DNA of 64,000 nt from Chloroflexota bacterium. GTDB lineage: Bacteria > Chloroflexota > UBA6077 > JACCZL01. The position numbers and the translations under genes were made by a program. The DNA is taken from assembly GCA_020845495.1 (NCBI GenBank), contig JADLFM010000050.1, positions 124,001 through 188,000 of the forward strand. Reading direction: 5' to 3'. This document shows positions 17,690 to 26,468 of this stretch, piece after piece. Below the pieces are notes generated by a model. That model was given only the letters and a program-made list of their open reading frames with translations. It ran no database searches and had not been told where the DNA came from. Each line of letters begins with the position of its first letter. Position 1 is the stretch's first letter.

Positions 17690-17767
17690 CCGCACCAGTG
17701 TCGACGAGGTGGGCCGAGCCGCTGGCTCTACCCGCCCATCGGGCCGGATTTCGGGTGGGAGTGAACG

Positions 17768-17866
17768 ATGAACAAGCGCAAGAAGGTCGCGCTACACAAG
17801 CACCGCGTCAAGCGCAAGAAGATGGAAGAGAAGCGCCAGATGACGACGCTGGCGCGCCGTAAGTAG
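17768..17866 (+). CDS. Very small basic protein, 32 residues (bS22/mS38-like composition)
   Basis: ATG 17768 to TAG 17864-17866 encodes 32 residues beginning MNKRKKVALHKHRVKRKK, about half Lys, Arg or His. A good Shine-Dalgarno (GGTGGGAG) lies 6-7 bases upstream and a plausible promoter precedes it. Size and composition resemble the tiny RNA-binding ribosomal proteins of the bS22/mS38 (AURKAIP1/COX24) type, but identity cannot be shown by eye. Unknown otherwise. The coding sequence is too short for routine gene callers. Confidence 0.6.
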   Translation: MNKRKKVALHKHRVKRKKMEEKRQMTTLARRK

Positions 17867-18031
17867 GCCGCACGCTAGCTCGCACACGGTCGTGCTCGCC
17901 CAGCGTGAGCTCCCGCGGGCTAGACTCAAACGGGGGCAGGCGTATCTCCAGAAAGCGTCGTGCATGACGGTATCTGCCGGGTCCGGCTCGACGACGCCGA
18001 GCAATGCAATGCTGTCGTCTGCCCGCAGCCC

Positions 18032-18433
18032 ATGACCGCTCGGGCGCGCCCCATCCTGGTTCTCGTCGACGACCTGTTCGTCCGCGCTCGCATCGACGCG
18101 GCGGCCACAGCGTGCGGCCAGGACATCGAATACCCGTCGTCCGAGGATGATTTCCGCGCGCGGGTAGGGGCTGTTGTGCCCCGCATCGTGCTGGTAGGGA
18201 TGGCAGCGACTCGACTGCCCTGGTCGGACCTGGTGCGCGAGTTGAAGGACGATCCAGCCACGGCGGCAGCGTACGTGCTGGCGTTCGGCCCCCACAAGAA
18301 TCTGGAGCTACGCCGTCGCGCGCTGGAGGCCGGGGCAGACCGCGTCATCGCGAACTCGGCGTTCGTGACGGCGCTGCCCAGCCTGCTGGCGACGCCAGAT
18401 ACGCCAGTCCCAGATGACGAGACCGAGCGGTAA
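18032..18433 (+). CDS. Receiver-like domain protein lacking the phospho-acceptor Asp
   Basis: 133 residues from ATG 18032 (a GTG at 17960 would add 24 atypical residues). The fold pattern is that of a response-regulator receiver: ILVLVDDLFVRARI holds the acidic pair, and the segment ending in ALEAGADRVIANS fits beta5/alpha5. At the expected phosphorylation strand the sequence is PRIVLVGMAATRL, with Gly in place of Asp, and the conserved Lys is also missing. So it is probably a pseudo-receiver or protein-interaction module. No output domain. Start choice is uncertain because no Shine-Dalgarno is visible. Confidence 0.6.
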   Translation: MTARARPILVLVDDLFVRARIDAAATACGQDIEYPSSEDDFRARVGAVVPRIVLVGMAATRLPWSDLVRELKDDPATAAAYVLAFGPHKNLELRRRALEAGADRVIANSAFVTALPSLLATPDTPVPDDETER

Positions 18434-18595
18434 TCCAGGCTCCCCCTCCGTCACCGGCCGGTGGGCACCGAGAGGCCCCATCGAGCGCCGCGCGTGCAGA
18501 CGGTCACACTCCCGACCGAGTTGGCTCAAGACCGACTCGACTCGAGCGGAAGCGTACCAGGTGACGGCGATTGGTGGAGACGCGCGACAGGATTT

Positions 18596-18946
18596 ATGCC
18601 GATGAGTGAGGAAGGGGCGGCACCTGAGACGACGGGTGTGGTGGTGGAGCTACTTGGAGCGGTCGACCTTGGCCCTGAGATCGAGGGCCTGGTAGGGCGG
18701 CAACTTCGACTGCGTATGGTGACCATCGCACCTGGAGGCGTCTTCGGCCCGATTCACGACCATAAAGATAGGCCGGGTATCGTCTACGTCCTGCAGGGAA
18801 CGATCACCGACCATCGACAGGGAGTCGCGACGGACTATGGGCCGGGAGTGGGCTGGCCCGAGGATAGGAGCACCACGCACTGGCTCGAGAATAGAGGGAC
18901 GATCCCGGCGGTGGAGATCTCAGTCGATATTGTCAGGCAGGCATAA
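18596..18946 (+). CDS. Cupin-domain protein
   Basis: About 116 residues forming a single cupin barrel. The metal-binding motif reads PIHDHKDRPGIVYVLQGTI, with His residues and a downstream WLENRGTIPA strand in place of the second motif. Small cupins of this kind bind a metal and may be enzymes or sensors; no specific activity is assigned. ATG 18596 (AGGA 4 bases upstream) and ATG 18602 are equally possible starts. Upstream sequence in frame lacks coding character. Confidence 0.75.
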   Translation: MPMSEEGAAPETTGVVVELLGAVDLGPEIEGLVGRQLRLRMVTIAPGGVFGPIHDHKDRPGIVYVLQGTITDHRQGVATDYGPGVGWPEDRSTTHWLENRGTIPAVEISVDIVRQA

Positions 18947-19011
18947 GCCCAGGCCCGACGGCTACTGGTACGCGGCCAGACCTTCCGGGCAGGGCACCCA
19001 CCCACGCTCCA

Positions 19012-19764
19012 TCAGATCGGCAGCGAGAACCCACCGTCCACCACGATCGTCTGGCCACGGATCATCTCGCCACCAGGGCCGCAGAGGAACGCCACCGTCC
19101 GCGCGATGTCCCCTGGCGTGACCATTCGGCCGGCCGGCGTCCGTTCTCGGGCGTCGCCGAGCATCTGATCGCGGCGAGGAAAGTGCTGAAGGGCATCTGT
19201 GTCCACCAGACCCCCGGACACGGCATTGACCGCGATGCCGAGCGGCGCAAGCTCGACGGCGAGATAGCGTGTTAGCGCCTCGAGCGCCGCCTTGGAGATC
19301 CCGACCGCCGCATACTCGGGTAGCACCCGGCCGCTCCCGAGGCTCGAGATGCCGACGATCCGGCCGTTGCGGTTCGCCATCAGGTCGACGGCAGCGCGGG
19401 CGCACAGCCAGGCGCCCCGGGTGTTGATGTTGAGAGTCCAGTCCCAGTGTCGTGGCTCCAGGTCGCGGAGGGGGCGAATCACACCCGAGGCGGCATTGTT
19501 GATCAGGATGTCGAGGCGGCCCCAGCGCTCCGCGATCTGGCGGAACATCCGCTCGACGCGCTCCGGGTCGCCGACGTGGCCACGGATCGCCTCGGCCTCG
19601 CGGCCCAGGACCCGGATCGCCGCGACTGTCTCGAGTGCTGCGTCCTCGTTGCGCAGGTAGTTCACGAGCACGTCGGCGCCCTGGGCTGCCAGCGCCAGCG
19701 CTACCGCTCGCCCGATCCCGCGCCCGCCGCCCGTCACGAGGGCGAGCTTGCCGTCCAACTCCAT
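19012..19764 (-). CDS. fabL: Enoyl-[acyl-carrier-protein] reductase, FabL type (SDR)
   Basis: 250 residues, short-chain dehydrogenase fold with the cofactor loop TGGGRGIG. The active-site spacing is Tyr-x6-Lys (YAAVGISK), as in FabI/FabL enoyl reductases, not the Tyr-x3-Lys of ordinary SDRs. The following stretch ALEALTRYLAVELAP and later NAVSGGLVDTDAL, TPAGRMV and MIRGQTIVVDGG match what I recall of Bacillus FabL. It therefore probably performs the NAD(P)H-dependent last step of fatty acid elongation. ATG 19764 has GGAGG 4 bases upstream. A -10 box lies at 19786-19791. Confidence 0.85.
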   Translation of the reverse strand: MELDGKLALVTGGGRGIGRAVALALAAQGADVLVNYLRNEDAALETVAAIRVLGREAEAIRGHVGDPERVERMFRQIAERWGRLDILINNAASGVIRPLRDLEPRHWDWTLNINTRGAWLCARAAVDLMANRNGRIVGISSLGSGRVLPEYAAVGISKAALEALTRYLAVELAPLGIAVNAVSGGLVDTDALQHFPRRDQMLGDARERTPAGRMVTPGDIARTVAFLCGPGGEMIRGQTIVVDGGFSLPI

Positions 19765-19785
19765 CGTTCCTCCGTACTTGTGGCG

Positions 19786-19791
19786 AGTATA
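19786..19791 (-). promoter_or_regulatory. -10 box for fabL
   Basis: TATACT on the minus strand, 21 bases before the fabL ATG and preceding its Shine-Dalgarno. No good -35 is seen. Confidence 0.4.
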
Positions 19792-19873
19792 CCGAAGGCA
19801 GCGCCCGCGGCCGTCACCCCCACAGTGGGCTGAAAACACTGCGGAGAGATTGGCTGGGATGTGTGCCGGATGC

Positions 19874-19882
19874 TGGTAGAAT
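19874..19882 (+). promoter_or_regulatory. Extended -10 promoter for the DUF2254-like gene
   Basis: TGGTAGAAT: an extended TGn motif followed by TAGAAT at 19877-19882, about 90 bases before the GTG start. No strong -35, as expected for extended -10 promoters. Confidence 0.4.
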
Positions 19883-19971
19883 CGCCAGTACGGTCAACGG
19901 ATCGTGCCCGTCCGAGCGCTGCTCTGTGGGTGCCCGGCGTGGGTTGTGCCGCCCGGTGACGGAGGTGGCGC

Positions 19972-21609
19972 GTGGCGCGGACGTCACAGGTCCTCTTGCG
20001 AAGCAGCCGGCGCGTCCTCCACTGGGTCGTGCCGGTCACCTTCGTGTTTGCCGTGATCGCGGTCTTGACCTTCGCCGGCGAGTATATCGCGGACCCAGAC
20101 CGTGCCTTCGCACTCGGCGAGGTCGGCAGTATCCAGTTCGTGCTCAACACGAACGCGGCGGCGCTCACATCGGCGATGAGCGTCCTGATCGCGCTGGTCC
20201 TGTTGTCGGTCCAACTCACGGCACAGCGCTACTCCTTCAACGTGATTGGCATGTTCATTCAGGACCGTGTCAACGCGATCCTGCTGGCATTGTTCATCAT
20301 CACGATCCTCTTCAACCTCTGGATCGGGCTGACCTTACGGACCGACTACATCCCAGGGGTGCCCGTCCTGTTCGCGATGATCGCGACCACCGTTTGCTTC
20401 GCGCTGCTACCAGCCTACATCGTCTACCTCTTCGACATCGTCCGCCCCGACCATATCCTCAATCAGATCCAGGCCGACTTCTTCCGCGCGATCCGTCCAA
20501 CCGACCGGCGAGGCGCCATCGTCGAGCGGCGCACCCGCGCAGCACGACGGATCGGCCAGATCGGCGACATCGCGCGGACCGCGATCAGCCTGACTGACAG
20601 TGCCGTCGCCCGGCACAGCGTCTGGGTGCTGTACGGCAGCATCGCCCGATACGTGGACGCGAAGGGCCGTCTACCAGTGCACTGGTTCGACGTGGAGGAG
20701 GTTCAGTTTCGGGGCCGGCACGAACTGATCGTGCGCGAGATCGAGGAGACGAACACCTGGGTCGAGCGACGAATGCTCGACGAGCTCCGCGAAGTGTTCT
20801 TCGCCACCTTGAACCGCATGCACGATGTCAACAACACGGTCGCGCTCGTGCTCCGACTCCTCGGCGAGAAGGCCGTCGAGCGGAACGACAGCGGCGTGTT
20901 CAAGGCCGTCACCAAATTCTTCAACACCTTCCTGCGTGCGGCGATCAATCAAGGCGATGTCCGTGCCGGCTACCACGTGCTGTATCAGTACCGGCTGCTG
21001 GCCGACACGGCGATGGACCGCCGCCCCGAGCTGACCCTGGAGATCGCGCAACGGCTCAGCTACTATGGCGACGCAGCCGCGAGCGGTCCGCTGCTCTGGA
21101 TGTCGGCCGCCGCCGCCTACGACCTGCGCAGCCTCGCCGAGAGCGCTGACGGGCGCGGCGCCGACTCGGACGTCATCTGCCGCATCATCGGCCATCTGGT
21201 CGAGACAGTCCGGCGGGGTGAAGCCAAGCAGTCACCGGCGTTGCCGCAGTTGTACAAGATGGTGGTGGCGCTGGGCGGCTACTTCACGGCACGCGATGCC
21301 TGGGACGTAGCGCACCTGTTGCGCGCCGAGCTAGCGTCGGTACCGACGCCGGTCCTCGATCGTGTCTGCCGCGACCTTCTCGAAGTGGAAGATCCGGTCT
21401 TCTGGGAGCTCACCGACCGGGTGGTCAACTTCGACTACGTCGACGCAGCGGTCCGCGCCGCCATCCCGCGCTTCCTGTCGCTCGAGCCGACCGTGCCCGC
21501 GACTCGTGGCGCCTCGCTGCCTGCTGGGTCAGCCTCAGCCGAAATGCATGCTGGCAGCGGCGCGAATGGGGCGCTTACGCCGGAAGCAGCGCCCCTGTCG
21601 CCGACCTGA
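19972..21609 (+). CDS. DUF2254-like membrane protein
   Basis: 545 residues. The first ~160 contain about four hydrophobic helices (HWVVPVTFVFAVIAVLTFAG, SAMSVLIALVLLSVQLTAQRYS, ILLALFIITILFNLWIGL, PVLFAMIATTVCFALLPAYIVYL), followed by a ~380-residue cytoplasmic, mostly helical region. The SVLIALVLLSVQLTAQRYSFN segment resembles the core of DUF2254 proteins, whose function is unknown. GTG 19972 has GGAGG 6 bases upstream. Its last 35 bases overlap the 3' end of the convergent cyclase gene. Confidence 0.75.
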   Translation: MARTSQVLLRSSRRVLHWVVPVTFVFAVIAVLTFAGEYIADPDRAFALGEVGSIQFVLNTNAAALTSAMSVLIALVLLSVQLTAQRYSFNVIGMFIQDRVNAILLALFIITILFNLWIGLTLRTDYIPGVPVLFAMIATTVCFALLPAYIVYLFDIVRPDHILNQIQADFFRAIRPTDRRGAIVERRTRAARRIGQIGDIARTAISLTDSAVARHSVWVLYGSIARYVDAKGRLPVHWFDVEEVQFRGRHELIVREIEETNTWVERRMLDELREVFFATLNRMHDVNNTVALVLRLLGEKAVERNDSGVFKAVTKFFNTFLRAAINQGDVRAGYHVLYQYRLLADTAMDRRPELTLEIAQRLSYYGDAAASGPLLWMSAAAAYDLRSLAESADGRGADSDVICRIIGHLVETVRRGEAKQSPALPQLYKMVVALGGYFTARDAWDVAHLLRAELASVPTPVLDRVCRDLLEVEDPVFWELTDRVVNFDYVDAAVRAAIPRFLSLEPTVPATRGASLPAGSASAEMHAGSGANGALTPEAAPLSPT

Positions 21610-24600
21610 TTCGCTCGGCGGCTGGTGCCGCACCGAGCCGCTCGAAGACGGCAAGCGCACCCTCCAGCGCCTGCTGGCTGCGCGTCTCGTCGCCGTCCTG
21701 ACCCCGCATCCGGTAGGCGTGGCCCAGGAGCGCGGTCGTCGCACCGACTTCGTAGGGTTGACCGATCTGGGTAGCAAGGTCGGCGGCCGACTCGAGGATG
21801 GCTACGGCTGTGACTGCGTCCCCGTCGCGGAGGGTGAGGTGCGCCTCGGCGCGGTCCGCCGCGAGCGAGGTCACCCGACGCCCGAACTGCGCGCCGAGCT
21901 CGCGCGCACGCGCGATGTGATGCCGCGCCGCTGTCTCGTCACCGGCTTCGGCTAGAAGCTCCGCCGCGATAGCCTCGAAGGTCACGTCGCAATGCGCACA
22001 GCCGAGATGGCTCGACGCTTCCTCGGCTGCTGCAAGTGCGGCGATACAGCCATCTTCATCGCCGGCGAAACGCCGATTCAGTGCCAGGAGCGCGCTCATG
22101 GTGATCAGACGATGGGTGTTGCCGCGATCGTCGAGCAGGCCACGCATCCGCTCCGCCGCCGGCTCCAGGTCGCCACGAAGGGTGAGCAGCAGCAGCAGCC
22201 ACCACTCGAAGATGGCGCCCGCTCCGAGCAGCGTGGTGGTCTGGCCGGCCGATGCCTGTAGGTCGGCCTCGCCTTCGACCCACTCGCCGAGCAAGACCCG
22301 CCCGGCCCCGAGGATGCCGCGCGCCGTGTGCTCGGCCGAGAGTGAGCCGATCGAGCGGGCAAGCTCCAGCGCTTCCTCGACGTCTTGCCGCAACCGCTTG
22401 TCGAACGTCCAGAGCCCCCAGACGTAGAGCAGCGCGCGTGACGCGAGCGCCTGGACCAGCGGTCGCTGCTCCTGCGCCTCGCGCGCCAGAGCGACCCAGC
22501 GATCGGCAAGCTCGGTGATCTCGTGCCCCAGCGCGCCCACCAGGCTCGGGACGGTCAGGGCCTCGAACGCTTTGGCGAGGTGCATCGGCGTGCCATGCTG
22601 TTCGGCGATGGCGAGCGCCTTCCGGCCGGCTTCCGCCGCTTTGGCCATCTCGGTCGCCCAGGTATGGACGGTGGCCTGGAGGCTCCAGACGGAGCTCAGG
22701 TCTGGGGAGTCGGGCGGGAGGTAGCGTAGGGCCAGGTCGAGTGCGGCCCGCGTGTCGGCTACCTGGCCCTGGTAGCTGTGATAGCGCGACACCTTCAACG
22801 CCAGGATGCCGACGTGCCTGGCCTCGACGGCAGCCTGCTGTGAGCCTTCGCTAGCATCCTGCACGCTGGATAGATGGTGATCGAGCGCGGCGTGGAAGTC
22901 GTCCACTGCTTCCCGATAGGCGCCCAGGAGCGCCTGGATATCACCCCGCCGCTCGCGGAGCAGCGCCACGACTTCCGGATCGGCGCCGGCGGCCGAGCGC
23001 TCGGCCGAGTCGAGCGCGATCGTGAAGTAGGTGACCGCCTCGTCGTTGGCGTACGCGGCGGCCGCCTGTTCGGCCGCCAGCCGGCTATACCGGAACGTCC
23101 GCTCCCAGGCCTCGCCCTCGGCGAAGTGGCGGGCGAGGTCGCCGTACTGCTCTTCGAGCGCACTGGCGTAGATCTCTTCCAGCGCCCACCCGACCTGGAC
23201 GTGGATCTCGCGGCGGCGGCGGAGCAGCAGCGAGCTCAGGGCCGCTTCCTGGATGAGCGCCTGCGCGAACACAAAGCGCCGCTCCGGGATGACCGTCTCC
23301 TCACGGATCAGCCCGGCCCGCTGCGCCTCGCGAAGCTGGCGGTCCAGGTTTGGACTGGTGTCCAGGACGCGCCGCAACACCCGCTCCGAGAATTGACGCC
23401 CGATGACGGCCGCCACCTGGAGTGTCCGGCGTACGCTCTCCGGGAGCCGGTCGATGCGCGCCGTGACCGTCGCGAGGAGCGTCTCGGGAATCTGGATCTC
23501 GCGGATGTCGCGGTCCGCGACCCAGCGGTCGCCCTCGCTGCGCAGCGCGCCGCCGTCAATCAAGGCGCGAACGACCTCCTCGATGAAGTAGGGGTTGCCA
23601 TCTGCTCGCGACAGGACCAACTCCTCGACGCTGGCCGGTGCGTCCGCACAGGCCAGCAGGCTGCACAGCAGTTCACGCGCGGCACGCTCGGACAGCGGTC
23701 CCAGGGTGACCTCAGCGTAACGGTGCGGATACGCCCGTGCGGCAAGCTCCTTCAACTGCCAGGAGGGCGCATCGGGGTCCGGCGTGAAGACGTAGGAGAA
23801 GAGAATGGGCGCCTCGTCGGTCAGGCTCATCAGCTCCGAGAGCAAGTCCACCGAGGTTGGATCGGCCCACTGGAGGGCGTCGAGCACGAGAGCGAGCGGA
23901 CGCTCGCGGCTCAGCCCTCGGAGTACCTCGCGTACGGCCTTGAGCGCGCGCCGCTGCACTTGCGCGGCCGTCAACCCGGGCACGTCGGCCTCTGCTTCGA
24001 CGCCGAGTATCACCCCAAGCCACGGCGACATCGGACCGAGCCCGAGGCCATCGAGGACGGCGTGGACGCGTGCGAGCACCTGTTCGTCGGACTCTTCGGC
24101 CGTTAACCCGAAGATCTCGGCGAGCATCTCGCGCATCAGCCGGTAGCTGAGCCCCTGGCCGAACGATGGCGCGGCAGTTTCCACCCAGCGGATGCCAAGC
24201 TCTTCGGCATGCCCCCGGAGCTCCGCGAGGAGCCGTGTCTTGCCGAGGCCATGCTCGCCAATCACGGCAGCCAACTGGCCGCGGCCTCGACTCACTTCTT
24301 GCACGGTCTCACGCAGTCGACGTAGCTCGGCGAGCCGGCCCACGAGTGGGACGCGCACGGCTGCACCGAGCCCGGCCGTCGCGCCATGTCGGCTGACGAG
24401 CGTGCCACGCACCCGAAAGGCCGGCACCGGCTCGGCCTTGCCCCTGAGGAGAAGTGCCCCGGTCGGTTCGAGATCGAAGACGCTGCCGGCGTGGCGGGCG
24501 GTCAGTTCTCCGAGCAGTACCGTCCCAGGGGCCGCCGCCGTCTGAAGCCGCGAGGCCACGTTGACGGCATCGCCGAAGACGCTGTACTCACGATGCCCGC

Positions 24601-25591
24601 CGATCTCCCGAGCACCCGCGATGACCTCGCCAGTGTTCACCCCGACGCGAAGTTGAAGCTGGAGCGGATTGCCGTCGCGGTCAGTCAAGTCGAGGGACGC
24701 CATCGACTGAAGCATCGCAAGGCCGGCGTGGGTCGCACGGACTGGATCGTCTTCGTGGGCGGTTGGCGCGCCGAACAGCGCCAGGACGGCGTCACCCATG
24801 AACTTGTCGATCGTGCCACCGTAGAGCGCCACCGACTCGGCCAGGCGGCCGAAGACCCGTGCCAGGATCTCACGAACGTCCTCGGGGTCCAGGCGCTCGG
24901 CCAGCGTCGTGTACCCGACGATGTCGGCGAAGAGGACGGTGACGATGCGCCGCTCTTCGACGAGCAGGCCGCGGCCATTGTCGGGCGCCGCGAGATTGGT
25001 GCGCCCATTCTCGGCCTCGCCGGGCGTCAGCGGCCACGCCCAGGCATCGAGCGCATCCGAGGCGGCGAACGATCCACCGCCAGTGGATGGTGGCTCAGTG
25101 GCGAGCGGCGCCTCGGTGGCGGGCGGGGTGGTGAGTGGTGCCGAGGTGGTACTGGCGGACATCGCCGCGCCGACGCGCGGCCCGAGCGCCGCCGGCGAGG
25201 ATATCGCGCGCGTCGACGTTGGGGCAGTGGGCACTGTCACGTCCGTTGGCACGCTCTCCGTACTCGCGGCCGACGGTGCATCATCGGGAGGATTTGAGCG
25301 GGCGTTCGTGGCCGGGGCGGCCGGCGGGAGCGTCGCATCCGCCGCTGGCTGCCCCACGACACTCGGCGGGCGCACGGAGACGAGATCGCCCGGAGCGACG
25401 ATCTGGCTGCCGCAGTGTTCGCAGAACGCCTGGCCGAGCGCGGCGGCACTGCCACAGCTCCAGCAAAACACCAGCAGCCGCGCTCCACACACTCCGCAGA
25501 AACGCGCGGCCGGCGCGCACGCGGTCCCGCACGTCGGGCACGCCATCACGAAGCCCGCTGGTGGATGGGTGTGCGGCGGAACGAACGCCAT
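21575..25591 (-). CDS. Zinc-ribbon / class III adenylate-guanylate cyclase / AAA ATPase / TPR signalling protein
   Basis: 1338 residues. Residues 18-61 form a double zinc ribbon (CPTC, CGVC, CWSC, CEHC). A Ser/Thr/Pro/Ala linker follows to ~210. The cyclase domain (~214-395) keeps both metal aspartates (FADIVGY Asp223, GDAVLALFG Asp267), Lys263, Asp341, and the Asn344/Arg348 pair, so it should be active; the Lys/Asp pair suggests ATP. Residues ~416 on form an AAA_16-type ATPase with Walker A GEHGLGKT (445-452). The remainder is helical TPR-like repeats. ATG 25591 is chosen; a -10 box ends 6 bases before it and there is no Shine-Dalgarno. Related to LuxR/SARP-style large ATPases (STAND). Confidence 0.9.
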   Translation of the reverse strand: MAFVPPHTHPPAGFVMACPTCGTACAPAARFCGVCGARLLVFCWSCGSAAALGQAFCEHCGSQIVAPGDLVSVRPPSVVGQPAADATLPPAAPATNARSNPPDDAPSAASTESVPTDVTVPTAPTSTRAISSPAALGPRVGAAMSASTTSAPLTTPPATEAPLATEPPSTGGGSFAASDALDAWAWPLTPGEAENGRTNLAAPDNGRGLLVEERRIVTVLFADIVGYTTLAERLDPEDVREILARVFGRLAESVALYGGTIDKFMGDAVLALFGAPTAHEDDPVRATHAGLAMLQSMASLDLTDRDGNPLQLQLRVGVNTGEVIAGAREIGGHREYSVFGDAVNVASRLQTAAAPGTVLLGELTARHAGSVFDLEPTGALLLRGKAEPVPAFRVRGTLVSRHGATAGLGAAVRVPLVGRLAELRRLRETVQEVSRGRGQLAAVIGEHGLGKTRLLAELRGHAEELGIRWVETAAPSFGQGLSYRLMREMLAEIFGLTAEESDEQVLARVHAVLDGLGLGPMSPWLGVILGVEAEADVPGLTAAQVQRRALKAVREVLRGLSRERPLALVLDALQWADPTSVDLLSELMSLTDEAPILFSYVFTPDPDAPSWQLKELAARAYPHRYAEVTLGPLSERAARELLCSLLACADAPASVEELVLSRADGNPYFIEEVVRALIDGGALRSEGDRWVADRDIREIQIPETLLATVTARIDRLPESVRRTLQVAAVIGRQFSERVLRRVLDTSPNLDRQLREAQRAGLIREETVIPERRFVFAQALIQEAALSSLLLRRRREIHVQVGWALEEIYASALEEQYGDLARHFAEGEAWERTFRYSRLAAEQAAAAYANDEAVTYFTIALDSAERSAAGADPEVVALLRERRGDIQALLGAYREAVDDFHAALDHHLSSVQDASEGSQQAAVEARHVGILALKVSRYHSYQGQVADTRAALDLALRYLPPDSPDLSSVWSLQATVHTWATEMAKAAEAGRKALAIAEQHGTPMHLAKAFEALTVPSLVGALGHEITELADRWVALAREAQEQRPLVQALASRALLYVWGLWTFDKRLRQDVEEALELARSIGSLSAEHTARGILGAGRVLLGEWVEGEADLQASAGQTTTLLGAGAIFEWWLLLLLTLRGDLEPAAERMRGLLDDRGNTHRLITMSALLALNRRFAGDEDGCIAALAAAEEASSHLGCAHCDVTFEAIAAELLAEAGDETAARHHIARARELGAQFGRRVTSLAADRAEAHLTLRDGDAVTAVAILESAADLATQIGQPYEVGATTALLGHAYRMRGQDGDETRSQQALEGALAVFERLGAAPAAERIRSATGALLPA

Positions 25592-25597
25592 GCCTGT

Positions 25598-25603
25598 GTT
25601 ATA
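25598..25603 (-). promoter_or_regulatory. -10 box giving a probable leaderless cyclase mRNA
   Basis: TATAAC on the minus strand, separated by only 6 bases from the ATG at 25591. Transcription would begin at or next to the start codon. No Shine-Dalgarno is present. Confidence 0.45.
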
Positions 25604-25644
25604 GACCCACACCTTGCAGGGGCGTAGGAATGGGCGGCGAGGGT

Positions 25645-26163
25645 TCAGGGCGCGTCTTGTTCCCGGTAGCGCCCCTGGTAGTGCGCTCGACCGATCGTGG
25701 TCTGGAACATGAACTGACAGATGGCGATGCCGGGCCGCAGCGCCAGTGGCATCGGACCGGCGTTGTTGATCTCCAACGCCTGATGGTTGTCCACACCCGG
25801 CTGGATGAACGCTGCCGTGATGTGGACCATCAAGCCGAGCCGTGCGAAGCGACTCCGCCCCTGGAGCCAGCCACACAGGTCGTCCGGCAGGGTGATGCGC
25901 TCGCGGGTCAGGCCGTGGCAGGTCTCGCCGGGCATCAACACGAAGTAGTCGTGGTCCCCAACCTCGATCACCTCGGACACCGCCTCGTAGGCGGCCTCTT
26001 CGGTGACGTGGAAGATGTCGCGGACGCGGCGAAACACCCGAAACTGATTGCCAAGGTGTAGGTCGACAGAGGCCGGCCCCACCTTGTCCTCGGAGAACGG
26101 GTCGATTCCGATCTCGCCTGTACGCACCCGCTTGATGATCTCATCGCGCGTCAAGATCGACAT
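25645..26163 (-). CDS. dcd: dCTP deaminase
   Basis: 172 residues of the trimeric dUTPase/dCTP deaminase fold. The active-site segment GRSRFARLGLMVHITAAFIQPG and the later LEINNAGPMPLALRPG match Dcd proteins, with the catalytic Glu in LEI. It converts dCTP to dUTP for dTMP synthesis; some homologues also hydrolyse dUTP, which cannot be separated here. ATG 26163 has GAGGTGG 5-6 bases upstream. It lies 53 bases before the large cyclase gene on the same strand, with a separate -10 between them. Confidence 0.92.
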   Translation of the reverse strand: MSILTRDEIIKRVRTGEIGIDPFSEDKVGPASVDLHLGNQFRVFRRVRDIFHVTEEAAYEAVSEVIEVGDHDYFVLMPGETCHGLTRERITLPDDLCGWLQGRSRFARLGLMVHITAAFIQPGVDNHQALEINNAGPMPLALRPGIAICQFMFQTTIGRAHYQGRYREQDAP

Positions 26164-26468
26164 CCACCGCCACCTCGAGCATTCGACATCGTCCCTCCCT
26201 CACATCGACAACGTCAGGTCATGCCGTGCTCAGGGCCCGTGCCCGTGTCACACGTGCCGTGCGCGTCATGGAGCCACGCTGCCAGGCCGACAGGTACTAT
26301 GCCGTCAACCGTCGCCGGCCCTCCACGCCCGTTCACCACCGAGGTCGATCCCCCACGGAGTCTGGAATGAGCGTGCATCGCGGGCAGGCAGTGCGGCAAC
26401 CGGAGCATGACATCTGCTGGCCGAATCGGGCCGGCGTGGCCTGACCGAACGGGGGTACGGGGGTAAGG

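Noticed and set aside
22874..24106. 410-codon plus-strand frame inside the cyclase/AAA gene
   Set aside because: Antisense shadow of a protein with intact Walker and cyclase motifs.
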